Of a stretch of 64,000 nucleotides of DNA, positions 31,336-43,564 are shown piece after piece. Source of the DNA: Synchiropus splendidus (Eukaryota; Chordata; Actinopteri; Syngnathiformes; Callionymidae); assembly GCF_027744825.2 (NCBI RefSeq), contig NC_071334.1, positions 918,606 through 982,605 on the forward strand. The letters are read 5' to 3'. Under the pieces are notes generated by a model, which was not told the origin of the DNA, searched no databases, and saw only the letters and a program-made list of their open reading frames with translations. Both the position numbers and the translations under genes were made by a program. Every line of letters begins with the position of its first letter. Position 1 is the stretch's first letter.

Positions 31336-34300
31336 CTAGTGTTCTTCATCTTCGGTGGAGGAGCTGCTATCATGGGGTTCTTCATCACCAGTGGAGGAAT
31401 CATCGAGAGACAAGGCTTGCGATCCAAAAACATGTTGGTACGTTGAGCGAGCTGCACCCTGCTGAGCTTGAATTGCTGACAGTCTTCTCTTCAGCAGACA
31501 GAGCAGCCCCTCACGTCCTCTCCCAGTCAATGCTTCTGTGCCGCCTGACAGTGATATTACAATAAGTTAGACTACTAACCTAGTATATCAGCACAAGTAG
31601 CAAATAGAACTGTACTTACTTTGCTGAGTGATCCCTTCTGAAAGCTGGGAGGAAATCTCTTCAATATTTCCAGCCATATTCCTCATGTACTCCCAGTGCT
31701 GCTTGACTTCACGGACAACAATGACCTCCTCTTCCTTCAGGCGGTTCAGCAGCATTACCTTGTCGAAGACCTTTTTTTTCTTTAACATATCACCATGACC
31801 TGCAAATCATCATATACAGTTTTTATAAATAGTGGTGAACTACTTCCCGCAGTGTCTGTGTACTTTCAAAGGTGGGTTCTATTACACTGCATAATCTCCT
31901 CCTAATGACACCAGGCAATTTCTCCCATGGGACAGAATTATATAGAAGAGTGTCTCTTTCAGTTTTCAAAAGTAAAAAGGAAGTTGTCTGATCCAATCAC
32001 AGCAACCTCGGTCAAACCTGTAATTGCTTCATCTAAAGCCTTTACAATGTAATTAAAGATAGCCTATAGATATGAAGACAACTGAACACATCCTAGATGT
32101 ACTTACATTCCCAAGGCCAGGAATAGTTTTCCTCAGCCAGGAGCTCGTTGGGAGAAGGGAGTTTGCCAGTTTCCGGCACAACAGCATTGTATTTTGTGAC
32201 GGCATCTTCTAAGGATCTCTTTTCCACTGAAATCTTCTCTTGTTGCCATCTAGAATATTAAACAGAAAATACAGAATATGTGCTCAGCCACACATTATTA
32301 TCAAAAACTTGTTTTCTTTCGTTCTGTTCTTACCAGCCTGACGACACAGCTGATATTTCCGCTGCTTCATGCTGAGATACAGTCCTTCAATGGTTTTTTC
32401 AAGTTCATTTTGACTGCATGCTCCTTCTGAGGGAATATAGAAAAAAGAATTTAAATGTATTTTACGTCAGAATTGTGCATAAAACACTGAGGAATTCACC
32501 TGCAGTCCACTGTTGAACATCAGACACCCCTTGCTGAACAGTGTCTCCCTGAATAGACAACTCTCCAGCCAATTTCTTGAGCTCCTCAGGACTCTCGTGC
32601 AGCCACCCATTCGCTTCCACCACACCTGCCTTTCCCAGGATTCTGTTCAAGATGAAGAAAAACAGATGTAGACAGAGCAAAGCGTGCAGTGAAATTGAAA
32701 TAAACTTTACATGTCCTGTTGATGCCCTGATGTGGTTGACGAAACTCTGTGTCGTTGGCCAAAAAGACACCTTCGAAAAAGCCGTTTGGTCTAAAAGACA
32801 TAAAGCAGGGGTGACCTTGATCAAGGTTCCATGTATTGCATGCCGTAGAAACAACTTACACATACCCTGAATGGCTCTTAAAGCGATAAAGCTTGCGGTT
32901 CCCATCCACTGAGACAGCTAACATTGAGGGTGTGCAGGCTGGGCACCGAAGCTCATCGACTTCAGACAGCCTCTCAACTTCAAATTTTGCGTACGACCAT
33001 TCCAGGAATGATTTTTGCATGGCGTCGCCACATATTTTCCCACACTGTAAAAGGAAAATCAAGCATATAAATACATCTAAAACTCTTTCAATTCTGCAGG
33101 CAATTAGTCCAATGATGTACCAACCCGACCAAAGAGTTTTGTGCGCTGCTCAAGCATACCAACGAAAGCTTGTCCTGACATTCCTGGTGCAGTAATCTTG
33201 AGATCTTCGTATGTCGCCAACAAATCCACTGTGTACAGCGTCTCAAAATGGACTGTAGCTGGCCAGTAGCCACTTTCAATCAGCTCACTAATACCGACAT
33301 CCAAAGCTTTCCCACAGGAGCAGCTGACAGTTGGGAGGGACACATTGTATCGACCTAAAATATGTACATAACAACATTTTAGAACAGAAAATAGAAAATA
33401 TAATTCATACACAAGGAACTCACCATTCATTCCAATCAGAGACAAACATAATTTAAAAGAGGTTGTGTGTGTGTGTATATATACACACACAATATTGGTG
33501 GCATACATTATCTCAGTACAGACCTCTTCCATGGAAGGAGAATTTTCCTCCCTTCTCTTCCCTGATGCGAGTGGTTGGTGGCAGTGGCCTGTAGAATCCC
33601 TCTATCATGGATGATCTATGATGTAAAACCATGGAATTGTGGATGGAAACATCACAGGCTGCACAGTGAAGTGGTCTAGGCAAACAATCCTGACATTTCA
33701 CAACAGCAGTCTTGGATCTGCAGTGGTGACAAGTTCCCTCTATAGGCTTCTCAGACTGTAACATCTGATGAACCATATACGGCCTTAACACAGTCCACTT
33801 TGAGAGAGAGTTGAAGCTTTCCTGTCTTTCCAGTGTGAAGGTGCTGGGTCTATGGCAGGTCCCAAAAGGTCCTGCACCTCTTGAATGAGGGATCCTAGAA
33901 AACAGGGTGAGGTGACCAAATGTAGCAGCAATAAGACAAACATGGAAAGAAGAGGGTAAATAAACTGCTGCTAAAAACGACCTATATCTGGAACGGTCTC
34001 AGTCACGTGCTGATGTCCACTTGTAGATGGCGCACAGGGCAACGAGTGCATGCTCCCAGAAGTCACTGTTGAGAGTAGGGAGATTTGTTTAAATGGACAA
34101 ATGGACTAGAAACGTCATAATAAAAAGCAGGAAAATAGTAGTATGTTGAAAATAAATCCATAGATCTGTTGACAGTTCGACATTAAACTATTGAGGCTAA
34201 GAAGAAAGTCAGAGCAGGTACTAGTCAAATCCAACATTCCAACTGTCAAGAACCGGTACTTCTGGGTTACATGCACATTTCTAACAATGGATTGCTTGAC

Positions 34301-34999
34301 GGTTACTGCTGATGTATTCATTTGTAATAGTCACCCGTCCAAGTGTAGTAGAGGATCCACGCAGTAGGATGTATTCACTGGGTGGGTGCAATATGTGAGG
34401 ACTCATTGACCCAATTGACAATTGACCATTGTCTCTCACCTTCAACAACAACAACAAACATCCAAAACAAATTACACAATATACACAACAATATACTGAC
34501 TACTCAACCATGTAAACATTATGTCCTGTATTCAGCGAAATGTCCTCACGAGGACAGTGTCGTGTCAAATAGTTAGCCCCACAACCATGACAAATCAATC
34601 AAATACTGAAGCAGTTGACTGACATTAGTTCTATAATAATACATAACCAATGTAGTCAGCCAAAGACAGGCAATAGAGACCATAAAGTTCGTGAACAAAA
34701 ATCACCTGAGGATGAACTCTTTGCCCGCTTCTTCCCTGTTCTCCTCCTCTTTGGGATAGGATTCCCTTCCTCGTCCTCCTCAACCCAAACAAATGAAAAT
34801 TTGTCCGGTCCAGACACTTCTGAGGATTCTTGAGGTTGAGTATTCTTAAAATAAAGATCATGGAAAATGTTAGCGTCACCTAATACACAATATTACATAT
34901 TGTTAGAAAGTCTCAGGACAGATCATGAGAGCATTAAATGCCTACCTTCGATTCCTCCAACAGCAAATCAGCAAGAAATAAGGCATCATCGTCATCCAT
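31336..34999 (-). pseudogene. KDZ (Kyakuja-Dileera-Zisupton) transposase, core-deleted pseudogene
   Basis: Twelve exons on the minus strand: 34946..34999 (ATG, acidic MDDDDALFLADLLLEE), 34706..34844 (nuclear-localisation-like PKRRRTGKKR), 33982..34065, 33534..33894 (cysteine cluster CHHC, CQDC, CAAC, then HRSSMIEGFYRPLPPT), 33125..33354 (SGYWPATVHFETLY, TAPGMSGQAFVGMLE), 32866..33044 (CGKICGDAMQKSFLEW, CPACTP, SVDGNRKLYRFK), 32711..32790 (NGFFEGVFLANDTE), 32500..32642 (NPGKGRCGGSEWVAARES), 32334..32426, 32107..32249, 31620..31799 and 31336..31544 (acidic C-terminus). The order matches KDZ transposases, which are DNA transposases. The RNase H-like catalytic core expected after WVAARES is missing: the exon passes directly into the C-terminal helical part. 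Frame breaks also lie in exons 33534..33894, 32711..32790 and 32107..32249. Confidence 0.8.
34280..34400. repeat. Internal inverted repeat of KDZ element (right arm)
   Basis: About 115 bp (TGCTGATGTATTCATTTGTAATAGTCACCC...) that is the reverse complement of about 26,395-26,520. It lies in an intron of the transposase pseudogene. Confidence 0.7.
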
Positions 35000-35573
35000 G
35001 ATGCTCCTCAGTTGAGTGAGTTCAGCCTGAATACCAATTTATCAGTGGCCACTTGATTTTAAACACAGTGGACGTGACTATGCAAATCAGCAAGAAGAAA
35101 AGAAAAGAAATGGAAACCGGATAAGTTACCCCCATATTAACAACCATCGACATGGAGAAAGGTTATCAAAAAACAAACAAAATAAATTCAAATATTAAGA
35201 AATAGAATAAACTCCCGTCAAAATCATTCAGCTTCGTGTCTTTGGTCAGCGCAGTATTGTAGCCGAGGGTTATATTTGGTAAATCCGCGGGGACAGCAGT
35301 CAATAAGGTCCAAGTTCGTTGGTGCAGCAAGAAAACAACTTCACTCGTGCCTTCAGTCTCCGTTTGACACGACCCAAAAACCCGCGCAGTCCAACATAAC
35401 ACCCCCCTGCCAACTATGGCAACTCCCGGGGGACAAAAAAAGCTTCTACAGTACCAACAGCGAACGCAGTATTGCAATTCTACAAAATCACTGACAGACT
35501 CTACATAGACGAAAGGATGATGAACAAAAAAGAAGAGGAGTTTCTACCGAAGTCAAGCCGAACGACTTTCCGC
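35000..35573 (-). promoter_or_regulatory. Leader region between right TIR and transposase ATG
   Basis: The right TIR ends in an inward-facing ATGGCGG at 35,573-35,579, with a short frame after it on the minus strand. The next 570 bp before the transposase ATG probably hold the 5' untranslated exon and first intron. No other feature is supported. Confidence 0.4.
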
Positions 35574-37444
35574 CATGTTTTTGTTCTTGTCGACCACTGA
35601 TGACGTCAAAGTCCGACGTGTTTGTATAATTGAATTATTCATCCAAAGCATAAATTCACGTCTCCGAAGAAACGTCGGCGTCCACATCACGTGTACATAT
35701 TTAAACAGAATGAAAACTAGAAACTACGGCTTGGGAGGTTTGGAATGGTCCGCCTGCGTTTCAGCTGACGTCAGTGACGGAGAACGAAGCATGAGTCAGC
35801 AAAACGAATAAATGACGGAACTTCCTTTCTTGCCAAAAGACTTTATATGCACTTGACACGATTTTAAATATCCGATAATACTATCTGGCGTAGAAATGTA
35901 TTCGATACAAATGATAAATAAATAACGTATTCGGTCCGTGACGTCAGTTCCTTCTCCAGTCGGATAGTAAATATTATATCATTTTCATGACATAATAAAA
36001 ATTAAAGGTACATTACATGTGATTACAACTCAACAAATCAAATATCAATAATACCATTGAATTGAGACCGACGAGAGAATCTGGGTCAAAACGAAAAAAA
36101 CGAAGCGTCATATTCATGAAACGAGAGGAAAAAATGAAAGTCAGGCGTACATTTGTCGCTAGAAATGTGATCAAAACGCAACAAAAGCTTTTAATTGTTT
36201 TGAAATCTCACAATTTAAAGCAAAACTAGAACGGGTGTCCGCCATGCTTTGTGCTCTATCAGTCACGTGACCAGAGGCACGCCATTCACAAATCCATTGA
36301 GAAATGACGTGTACGAGAGAAACGATTTTTGAGGCAAAGTATTCAAAGGATTACGGTATGCCAAGTGGACAAGCGTAGTTATTGCACGTTTTTCAGTGCG
36401 AGCAGATAACCGACCCAAAATAGAATATATTTGTCGCTAGAAATGCGATCAAAAGTCAACAAAAGCTTTTGTTTTAAAATCTCACAATTTAGAGTGAAAT
36501 AGAACGGATGTCCACCATGTTTCGGTCCAAACGAAAGAAAATAAGCGTTATTTGCATAAAACAAGCACATAATATTATAATGTAGGATATATTTGTCGCT
36601 AGAAATGTGATAAAAAGCCAATAAAGTTATTTAAAAAACCCACAATTTGGAGCGGATTTATGGGCGGCAATCCAAACGTCAGAATACTACGTTTTATTAG
36701 GAATCACAAATCAATCTCGGCCCAAACGAAAGAAAATAAGCTTTATTTACATAAAACAAGCACATAATATTATAATGTAGGATATATTTGTCGCTAGAAA
36801 TGTGATCAAAAGCCAATAAAGTTATTTAAAAAATCCGCAATTTGGAGCGTATTTATGGCCAGCAGGGTAAACGTTACAATACTACGATTTAACAGGGAAT
36901 CACAAAACTATCTCGGTCCAAACGAAAGAAAATAAGCGTTATTTACATAAAACAAGCACATAATATTACAATGTGGGATATATTTGTCGCTAGAAATGTG
37001 ATAAAAAGTCATTTAAAAAAACCCACAATTTGGAGTGGATTTATGGGCGGCAGGGCAAACGTCACAATACTACGATTTCAGTGAGCACCACTAAAGAACC
37101 TGGGTCAAAACGATAAAACGAAGCGCCATAAACATACATCGAGCAGAAAATATGAAAATAAAGTGTACATTTGTCACTAGAAATGTGATCAAAACTCAAC
37201 AAAAACATTTAATTGTTTTAAAATCTCACAATTTAGAGCAAAAATAGAACGGATGTCGGCCATGTTTTATGTTCAGACAGGGGAGAAAGCTGTCAGTCAC
37301 GTGTCCAAAGGAACGCCCTTCACTAAGCCATTGAGAAATTAAATGTACCTGGGATACGTTTTTTAAGGGAAATCCGTCTAACCACTACGTTTTCTCTAAG
37401 TGGACAAACGTCGTCATTGTACGTTTTTTTGTGAGCCTGGGTTG
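35574..37444 (-). repeat. KDZ element right TIR
   Basis: Inverted counterpart of the left TIR. It contains the palindromic E-box at 36,262-36,271, CCGCCATG boxes near 35,573 and 36,240 with variants near 36,512 and 37,260, and the CRE-like TGACGTCA sites near 35,600 and 35,768. It lacks the gypsy insertion, which gives the ancestral state of the left TIR insertion site (CAATGGTATTATTG). Confidence 0.85.
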
Positions 37445-38462
37445 TATGTTCATGCCTGAGCTTGACAATAGTTTTGAGTGTTGCTGTAGATGGATTTTCT
37501 CTATATTGTATCTCAGCTTTTGTCATTTCTTGATCAATTTCAACTAACCTGGCTCTTCTTTGCTTTGTTTTCATGGCTTCATCAGATATCACAGTCCCTC
37601 CAATAACCACTTGAAAAGCTTCCCACAATGTTGAATCAGAAACATCCCCCTTGTCGTTCAGCTTAATAGAATCATTGATCTGCTTTGCACAGATGTCTAA
37701 AAACTCTTCATTCTTGAGTAGATTAGGGTTCAAACGCCAATTGTATTGTGCTTTCTTCAAACCAAAATCGACGCTTATCATAACTGGGCTATGATCTGAA
37801 ATGAGTATGTTATAATATTTCGATGAGGAGACAGCAGATGCTAATTTAGAGTCAATCAAAAAAATAATCGATCCGTGTGAAGGTTTTGGAAAAAAAAGAA
37901 TCATCTCTCTGAGTGGGATGTTGAATCCTCCAGATATCAATCAGATTCATGGACTTCTTTAAATGATTTAAAACGATTGTGGAGTCAAGTGGGCTTTTTG
38001 AATGTGTGGAGGACCTGTCCAGTGTTGTATCCAAGACACAATTGAAATCAGCCCCTGAAATCAAAGTTGTTTTGGATATGTCAGGAATACGTTTGAAAAT
38101 GCTCCGAAAAAACCCAGGGTTATCGAAATTGGGAGCATAGATATTCAATAGTGTCACATGACACACGTCAAAATGGTGCCTGTCACGATTACAAAGCGAC
38201 CATTTGGGTCTGTTTGGGTCGATATATGATTGAAGGGAACATTCCTTCCGATTAATATTGCCACACCGCGTGCTTTCGCAGAGCATGTTGATTGATACGT
38301 TTGCCTTACCCATCCACATCTCAGTTTCAAAACTGCTGTCTGCTCAATATGTGTCTCTTGTAGAAATATTATATCCGTGTGCAGACTGTGGAGATGAGCG
38401 AACACCTTGGCCCTTTTAACAGGGTTATTTAGAGCCTTCACATTCCAAGAACATATATTCAT
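37445..38462 (-). pseudogene. L1-like LINE ORF2, endonuclease part, copy 1
   Basis: Minus-strand frames read MNICSWNVKALNNP, IIFLQETHIEQ, LLNIYAPN, SGADFNCVLD, FTRIDYFF and SDHSPVMISVDF, the successive motifs of an L1/Tx1-type APE endonuclease. NWRLNPNLL and the inter-domain region follow. Frameshifts separate the pieces. The reverse transcriptase part is missing because the KDZ element's right end abuts at 37,444. Confidence 0.85.
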
Positions 38463-39029
38463 GTTTTTACCAATGACATTACTAGAACCACCCCTGTTGT
38501 CAATTATTCAACTTATTGGATCTCACTGCACAAGAATTCAATGGAGTGCAACAAAAAAAGAACACAAGTGAAACTCAACTGTACCCCAAATCCCCTGGTC
38601 CCCTGCCCCCTAGAGAACTGAGACAGGTGAAACCCCCATCAGGATGGACATGCTGGGTCATGGACCCTAACATGGCTCTGGTGAACGATCCGAAAAAGAG
38701 CTGCACATGAGACAAAGGCCCAACACCACACTGACATTTCCATCAAAATTTAAAATACCTGAAGAAAAAAACTAAAAGATTAAATCACCTTATAATGAGT
38801 ACTAGCATCGGCTAAAAACCTTACTGCCTTAAACAATGTTAAAAATAAATGTTACTTCTTTTTGTGGTTCCTATCAACATTCATGTATACACACACGCAC
38901 CCTCACACACACCGATACACACACAACACCAAGTTTGCTCATGACGGTAAACTTAAACAACAAACAAAAAAGTGCAAAAGTTGTGCAAAGAAAAGGTGGA
39001 GAAAAGACACGCTACCACGTCGTTTCAGT
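38463..39029 (-). other. L1-like ORF1-ORF2 spacer with (CA)-rich tract
   Basis: Non-coding region between ORF1 and ORF2 of the LINE. It contains a CA-rich tract at about 38,889-38,930. The same spacer is at about 42,998-43,564 in copy 2. Confidence 0.6.
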
Positions 39030-39896
39030 TTAGTCCGTTGCAGCACCAGCAGTATGGAAGTGTTGATCAACATAAATCTCTGCATCGCGAGGCAAGTTGA
39101 ATACTTTGGTCTCACCGCCGTGCGTCAAGATGAGGCGAGCAGGGAATAAAGATCCGTTTGGCACAGCAGCCTGGCGCAGCTTCTGCCTCACGTTGTCAAA
39201 CTCCTTCCGATCCTTCATCACATCAGCGGCGAAATCTTCTTCATCTTCTTCCCCTCGTGGTCAAGCGCTCCTCTGGTCCGGACAACCTGGATCATCCTCT
39301 CCTTTACTGAGTCGTGGTGGATTTTGGCGATCATCATTCGTGGTCTGTTAGACGGCGCTCCAACACGGTGTGCACGGTCCACTTTAATTCCGTCGGGAAA
39401 GTGCTCCGCTCCACCGCAGTAGTTTCGGGAGGAAATCCGCAACAAACGAAGGAGGCGCGCCTTTCTCAATCTTCTCTGGGAGACCAATTATCTTGATGTT
39501 TTGCCGCCGTGAACGTCCCTCCAAGTCACACAGTTTGGCACTTAGAATCCTGTTCTGTTGGGTCAACTGTTCACAGCACTTCTCCAACTCCGTGACGCGC
39601 CCGTCATGCTCCTCTCGTGTCGCTTCCAGGCTTACAATGCGAGACGTGTTCGCTGCTCAGGCAGTTTTCATACCTTCGAGAGAGGCCTCCAGGTCATCGA
39701 GCCTTCCGTCCATGGAGTGTTCCATGCGCTTGATAGGCTCCAGTACGAGCGAAGGAGGGCCTGAAGCCTCAGGTGTTCCCTCGTGACTCCACGAGCTAGG
39801 CGAGCTAACGCTAGTTAGCTCGGTCGGTTGACCCTCGTCTTCGCTTTCAGAGCGAGTTGCTGCAACCTTCTGTGACTTGTTCTTGCTTTTTGTCAT
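39030..39896 (-). pseudogene. L1-like LINE ORF1, copy 1
   Basis: Starts MTKSKNKSQKVAA (39,896). The order is an acidic/Ser-rich N-terminus, a heptad-like coiled coil (MEHSMDGRLDDLEASLEG), then an RRM-type segment RRQNIKIIGLPEKIE. A C-terminal RNA-binding part follows (DRAHRVGAPSNRPRMMIAKI; FDNVRQKLR). An in-frame TGA at 39,657 and two frameshifts make it inactive. The same lesions occur in copy 2, so they predate the duplication. Confidence 0.8.
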
Positions 39897-40844
39897 ATTG
39901 TCAGCCTCTTCAAAGCGTTTTCTGTCGTCGAGGTGATGATGGAAATAGTTTTCAACAGTTTATATAAGTCAGCGTGGAGGAGCCACAAAAAATACGACCT
40001 ACTCCATCAGGTGCTCACCAGCGCCCCCGCCTGTTTTTTTTGTATTAAATACAGTTATTAACTGGAATTAACACGTCATTAATATAAGAATAATATGCCT
40101 CAATTTATTTTTGCAATGTATGTTATAGAACATAGAAGGTCATTAGAAATACGATTACTGACTAAAATGACGGCCAATGTTGCTGTTTCCTGTCAAGTGA
40201 GTTGATTTTTCATACCTTTCAATATAAAGCTGCGAGCAGCAAATCTTGTTTGTCAATCTTTGACCAGCTGGAGTCAAAGACGCCGGTCAAGAGAAACTCC
40301 CTGAAAGGCTTGAGGTCCTCAACATTCTTCATCTTTGGCGGCAGATGTGGAGCACAACCTGCTTCTCTCCATGATTCCATGAAGTCCACGTGGGTGCAGT
40401 GACGTAGGCAAGTGATGCTAACTCATCAGTTAGCATCACTTCATAAATTATGCGCATGCGGACAGGAAATGACGTCATAAAACGGAGCCCTGGAAGCAAA
40501 ACGGGATGAAGAAGCAAAGAGGGCAGTGACAGCAGTGACAGGCAGGGTTGCCAGGTTGGGTGGTCTTCCGCTCAGGCCCGCCTCTGTAGAACACGCACGG
40601 CTGGACGCTCTGCGGATTCATTACATTTGGGCTGGTTTTCACAACCTCCAGCAGCTGTTTCGTGATTGGTTCATCAGCTGCCAGCCTTCAACGTTATTGG
40701 TCAGCGACGGTTTACAGTGAACCAATCAGAGCAGCGACTTTAACCATTCTACATGACCGAGGTCAGTTAGCGTGAAAGCTTTTTTTTTTTTTTCCACAAA
40801 AATAAAATAAAATGAACATAAACATAGAAAGCCGTAAATTCATA
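39897..40844. promoter_or_regulatory. LINE upstream/5' region with hairpin and three CCAAT boxes
   Basis: Duplicated together with the LINE (copy at about 44,432-45,385). It holds a perfect 13-bp inverted repeat with a 4-nt loop at 40,411-40,440. A CRE-like TGACGTCA lies near 40,471. Three CCAAT elements lie close together: ATTGG at 40,665-40,669, ATTGG at 40,696-40,700 and CCAAT at 40,722-40,726. It looks promoter-like; whether it is the LINE 5' UTR or captured host promoter is not clear. Confidence 0.5.
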
Positions 40845-42064
40845 TACCGTAATTTCCGGACTATAAGCCGCTACTTTTTTCTCGCGGTCTGAACCCTGCG
40901 GCTTATAAAACGATGCGGCTAATATATTGATTTTTACAGAGATATTCCAATCAATCGGCCACCGATTATGAAAGGCTGAACTGGTTGTGATCTGTGAATG
41001 CCCACCACTGCCTGTCATTGCCGGTCACAAAATCCCGTCACATGTGACAGCAGCCGCTCTGATGAGGCACCGCTGGCGGTTTGTGATGCGTCCGCTCCTC
41101 CCTTCCAACTCGCCACTCGCTTGGCAACGCCGTGTCTAATGCGGAAGCTTTTTTCAGTCTGTCGTGTCAAGTTTGCATCCTGCAGCACATGCACGTTAAA
41201 AGGCGTCAACGCCACGAATTCAATACGATATTTCAAACACCAGCACTTGACGGAGCACAGAGAGTTTTCTGGTGCTCATGAAAGTGAAACTGCAGGAACC
41301 AGCGGTCACTCGCGACACTCGCCGGTCTGAGCGTGACGTTCAGAACGCGAAGCATATTGCCCGAGAAATAATCATTAATTTCACTGCGCCAGATGAGCAG
41401 CCTTTCTCAGGTGTCGTTTTAAGACGGAATCAACCGCGGCCGAATCCGCTGCAGTCTTGTGTGTGTCAGATGCAGCGTTCGCGGTCCAGCACCTGAATCT
41501 GAAACTTTTGCCACCGTCCAGAGTGAGAACTTTCATGAAAGAGGTTGAAGACAGCTGCTTCAGCTGAGTGCTCTTCCTGTCTCTCGGAGCATCCCGAGTG
41601 TTTACAGTCTAATGAGCACGCTCTGTGCTGGCAAAAATATTGAGCTTCGTCACATCAAACCGATGACATTACGGGCGTTTTATTTACCTTTAAAGCGCTC
41701 AAATTGCGCTGTTTTCGCCCGCGTGTCCGCAGCTCTGCTAACAGAGACGATCTACTGGAGGGTGAAAACAGCGCTTTCTGAACACTTTAAATGTAAATAA
41801 GATGTGAGGAGTTCATGACTGGAGTTCAGAACATTGGCAAGATTGTTTCATGAGTCAGTCTCGACACTGGACCCCGTTTTCAAAACTAGTACTAGAGGAT
41901 CGCTAGAAGTGATCCTCATGCATTTTCTGTGGCGCAGACAGCAACGGTGCACCCGCGGCTTATAGAGCGGTGCGGCTTATGTATGAACAAAATCCATTTT
42001 CCTTCTTAGATTTGGTGGGTGCAGCTAATATTCCGGTGCGCTCTGTAGTCCGGAAAATACGGTA
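40845..42064. mobile_element. Non-autonomous DNA transposon with TACCGTAATTTCCGG ends
   Basis: The left end TACCGTAATTTCCGGACTATAAG and the right end, read inverted as TACCGTATTTTCCGGACTACAG, form TIRs. The left subterminal GCGGCTTATAAAACG and right GCGGCTTATAGAGCG are further internal inverted matches. This end sequence is widespread in animal genomes. No transposase frame is recognisable. Its left and right flanks belong to different places of the L1 unit, so the element sits at a rearrangement junction. Confidence 0.7.
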
Positions 42065-42997
42065 GCTAAAATCTTCGTAAATATTTTGAGATCACAATTT
42101 AAAAGCGAAATTGGTCGATATGATGAAGGATCAGTTTCAACTTTGTCTTTTTTTAGCAGCAAGGATATATTGGCATCATATAAAGGACGTGGTAATCTTT
42201 TGTTTTTCATTGATTCTTGAAACATTCTGAGCAACAAGGGAGCCACCTCCTCTGCATATGCTTTCTAAAACTCAACACAATACCCATCCGGCCCACTTGA
42301 CTTGCCATTTGGAAATTCTTTTATTGCGTTCAGGACCTCCTGTAATGATATTTCAGCAGTGAGTTTCTCCCGTGCCTCATCTTGTAATTGTGGAAGAGGA
42401 ATTGAACTTATTTCTGTTTCAGTGACTATGTTTTGGGAGGTGTATAGATCTGAGTAGAATCTCTTCAAACAATCATTGATCTCCTGATGGTCAGTGATGA
42501 TGGTGCCCTCAGGTGATGAAAGTTGAAGTATTGCTCTACTGGCTTGCCTTCCTCTCAACTGCCGAGCAAGTAAAGATGTGGGTTTGTCCCCCAATTCAAA
42601 GTGTTTATGTTTGATTTTTAAAAGCATCGTGTGAACCTGATCAGTAAGAATAGTGTTATATTCATGCCTTAGCTTGACAATAGTTTTGAGTGTTGCTGTA
42701 GATGGATTTTCTCTATATTGTATCTCAGCTTTTGTCATTTCTTGATCAATTTCAACTCACCTGGCTCTTCTTTGCTTTGTTTTCATGGCTTCATCAGATA
42801 TCACAGTCCCTCCAATAACCACTTGAAAAGCTTCCCACAATGTTGAATCAGAAACATCCCCCTTGTCGTTCAGCTTAATAGAATCATTGATCTGCTTTGC
42901 ACAGATGTCTAAAAACTCTTCCTTCTTGAGTAGATTAGGGTTCAAACGCCAATTGTATTGTGCTTTCTTCAAACCAAAATCAAGAACATATATTCAT
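42065..42997 (-). pseudogene. L1-like LINE ORF2, reverse-transcriptase N-terminal part, copy 2
   Basis: The minus strand reads the inter-domain region (NWRLNPNLLKKEEFLD), then EFPNGKSSGPDGY and PLYDANISLLLKKD, PSSYRPISLLNCDLKIFTKI, the first blocks of a LINE reverse transcriptase. At about 42,980 the region corresponding to copy 1 37,774-38,446 (about 0.67 kb, the endonuclease) is deleted. The frame is cut at 42,064 by a DNA transposon. Confidence 0.85.
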
Positions 42998-43564
42998 GTT
43001 TTTACCAATGACATTACTAGAACCAACCCTGTTGTCAATTATTCAACTTATTGGATCTCACTGCACAAGAATTCAATGGAGTGCAACAAAAAAAGAACAC
43101 AAGAAAAACTCAACTGTACCCCAAATCCCCTGGTCCCCTGCCCCCTAGAGAACTGAGACAGGTGAAACCCCCATCAGGATGGACATGCTGGGTCATGGAC
43201 CCTAACATGGCTCTGGTGAACGATCCGAAAAAGAGCTGCACATGAGACAAAGGCCCAACACCACACTGACATTTCCATCAAAATATAAAATAACTGAAGA
43301 AAAAAACTAAAAGATTAAATCACCTTATAATGAGTACTAGCATCGGCTAAAAACCTTACTGCCTTAAACAATGTTAAAAATAAATGTTACTTCTTTTTGT
43401 GGTTACTATCAACATTCATGTATACACACACGCACCCTCACACACACCGATACACACACAACACCAAGTTTGCTCATGACGGTAAACTTAAACAACAAAC
43501 AAAAAAGTGCAAAAGTTGTGCAAAGAAAAGGTGTAGAAAAGACACGCTACCACGTCGTTTCAGT

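Larger units (their letters stand above)
18071..37444. mobile_element. Giant KDZ-type DNA transposon with about 1.9-kb composite TIRs
   Basis: The outer ends begin CAACCCAG(N)CTCACAAAAAAACGT at 18,071 and the inverted equivalent ends at 37,444. The inverted repeats run inward to about 25,797 on the left (interrupted by a nested gypsy element) and to about 35,574 on the right. Without the gypsy insertion the element is about 13.6 kb. The interior carries a KDZ-family transposase pseudogene and a second spliced gene, both on the minus strand. No clear target-site duplication is visible: the left flank is gypsy pol plus 9 bp and the right flank is L1 ORF2. A later rearrangement at one edge is therefore likely. 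Confidence 0.75.

Noticed and set aside
37323..37440. Extension of the L1 ORF2 frame into the KDZ right TIR
   Set aside because: The open frame continues by chance; sequence identity to L1 stops at 37,445, where the TIR begins.
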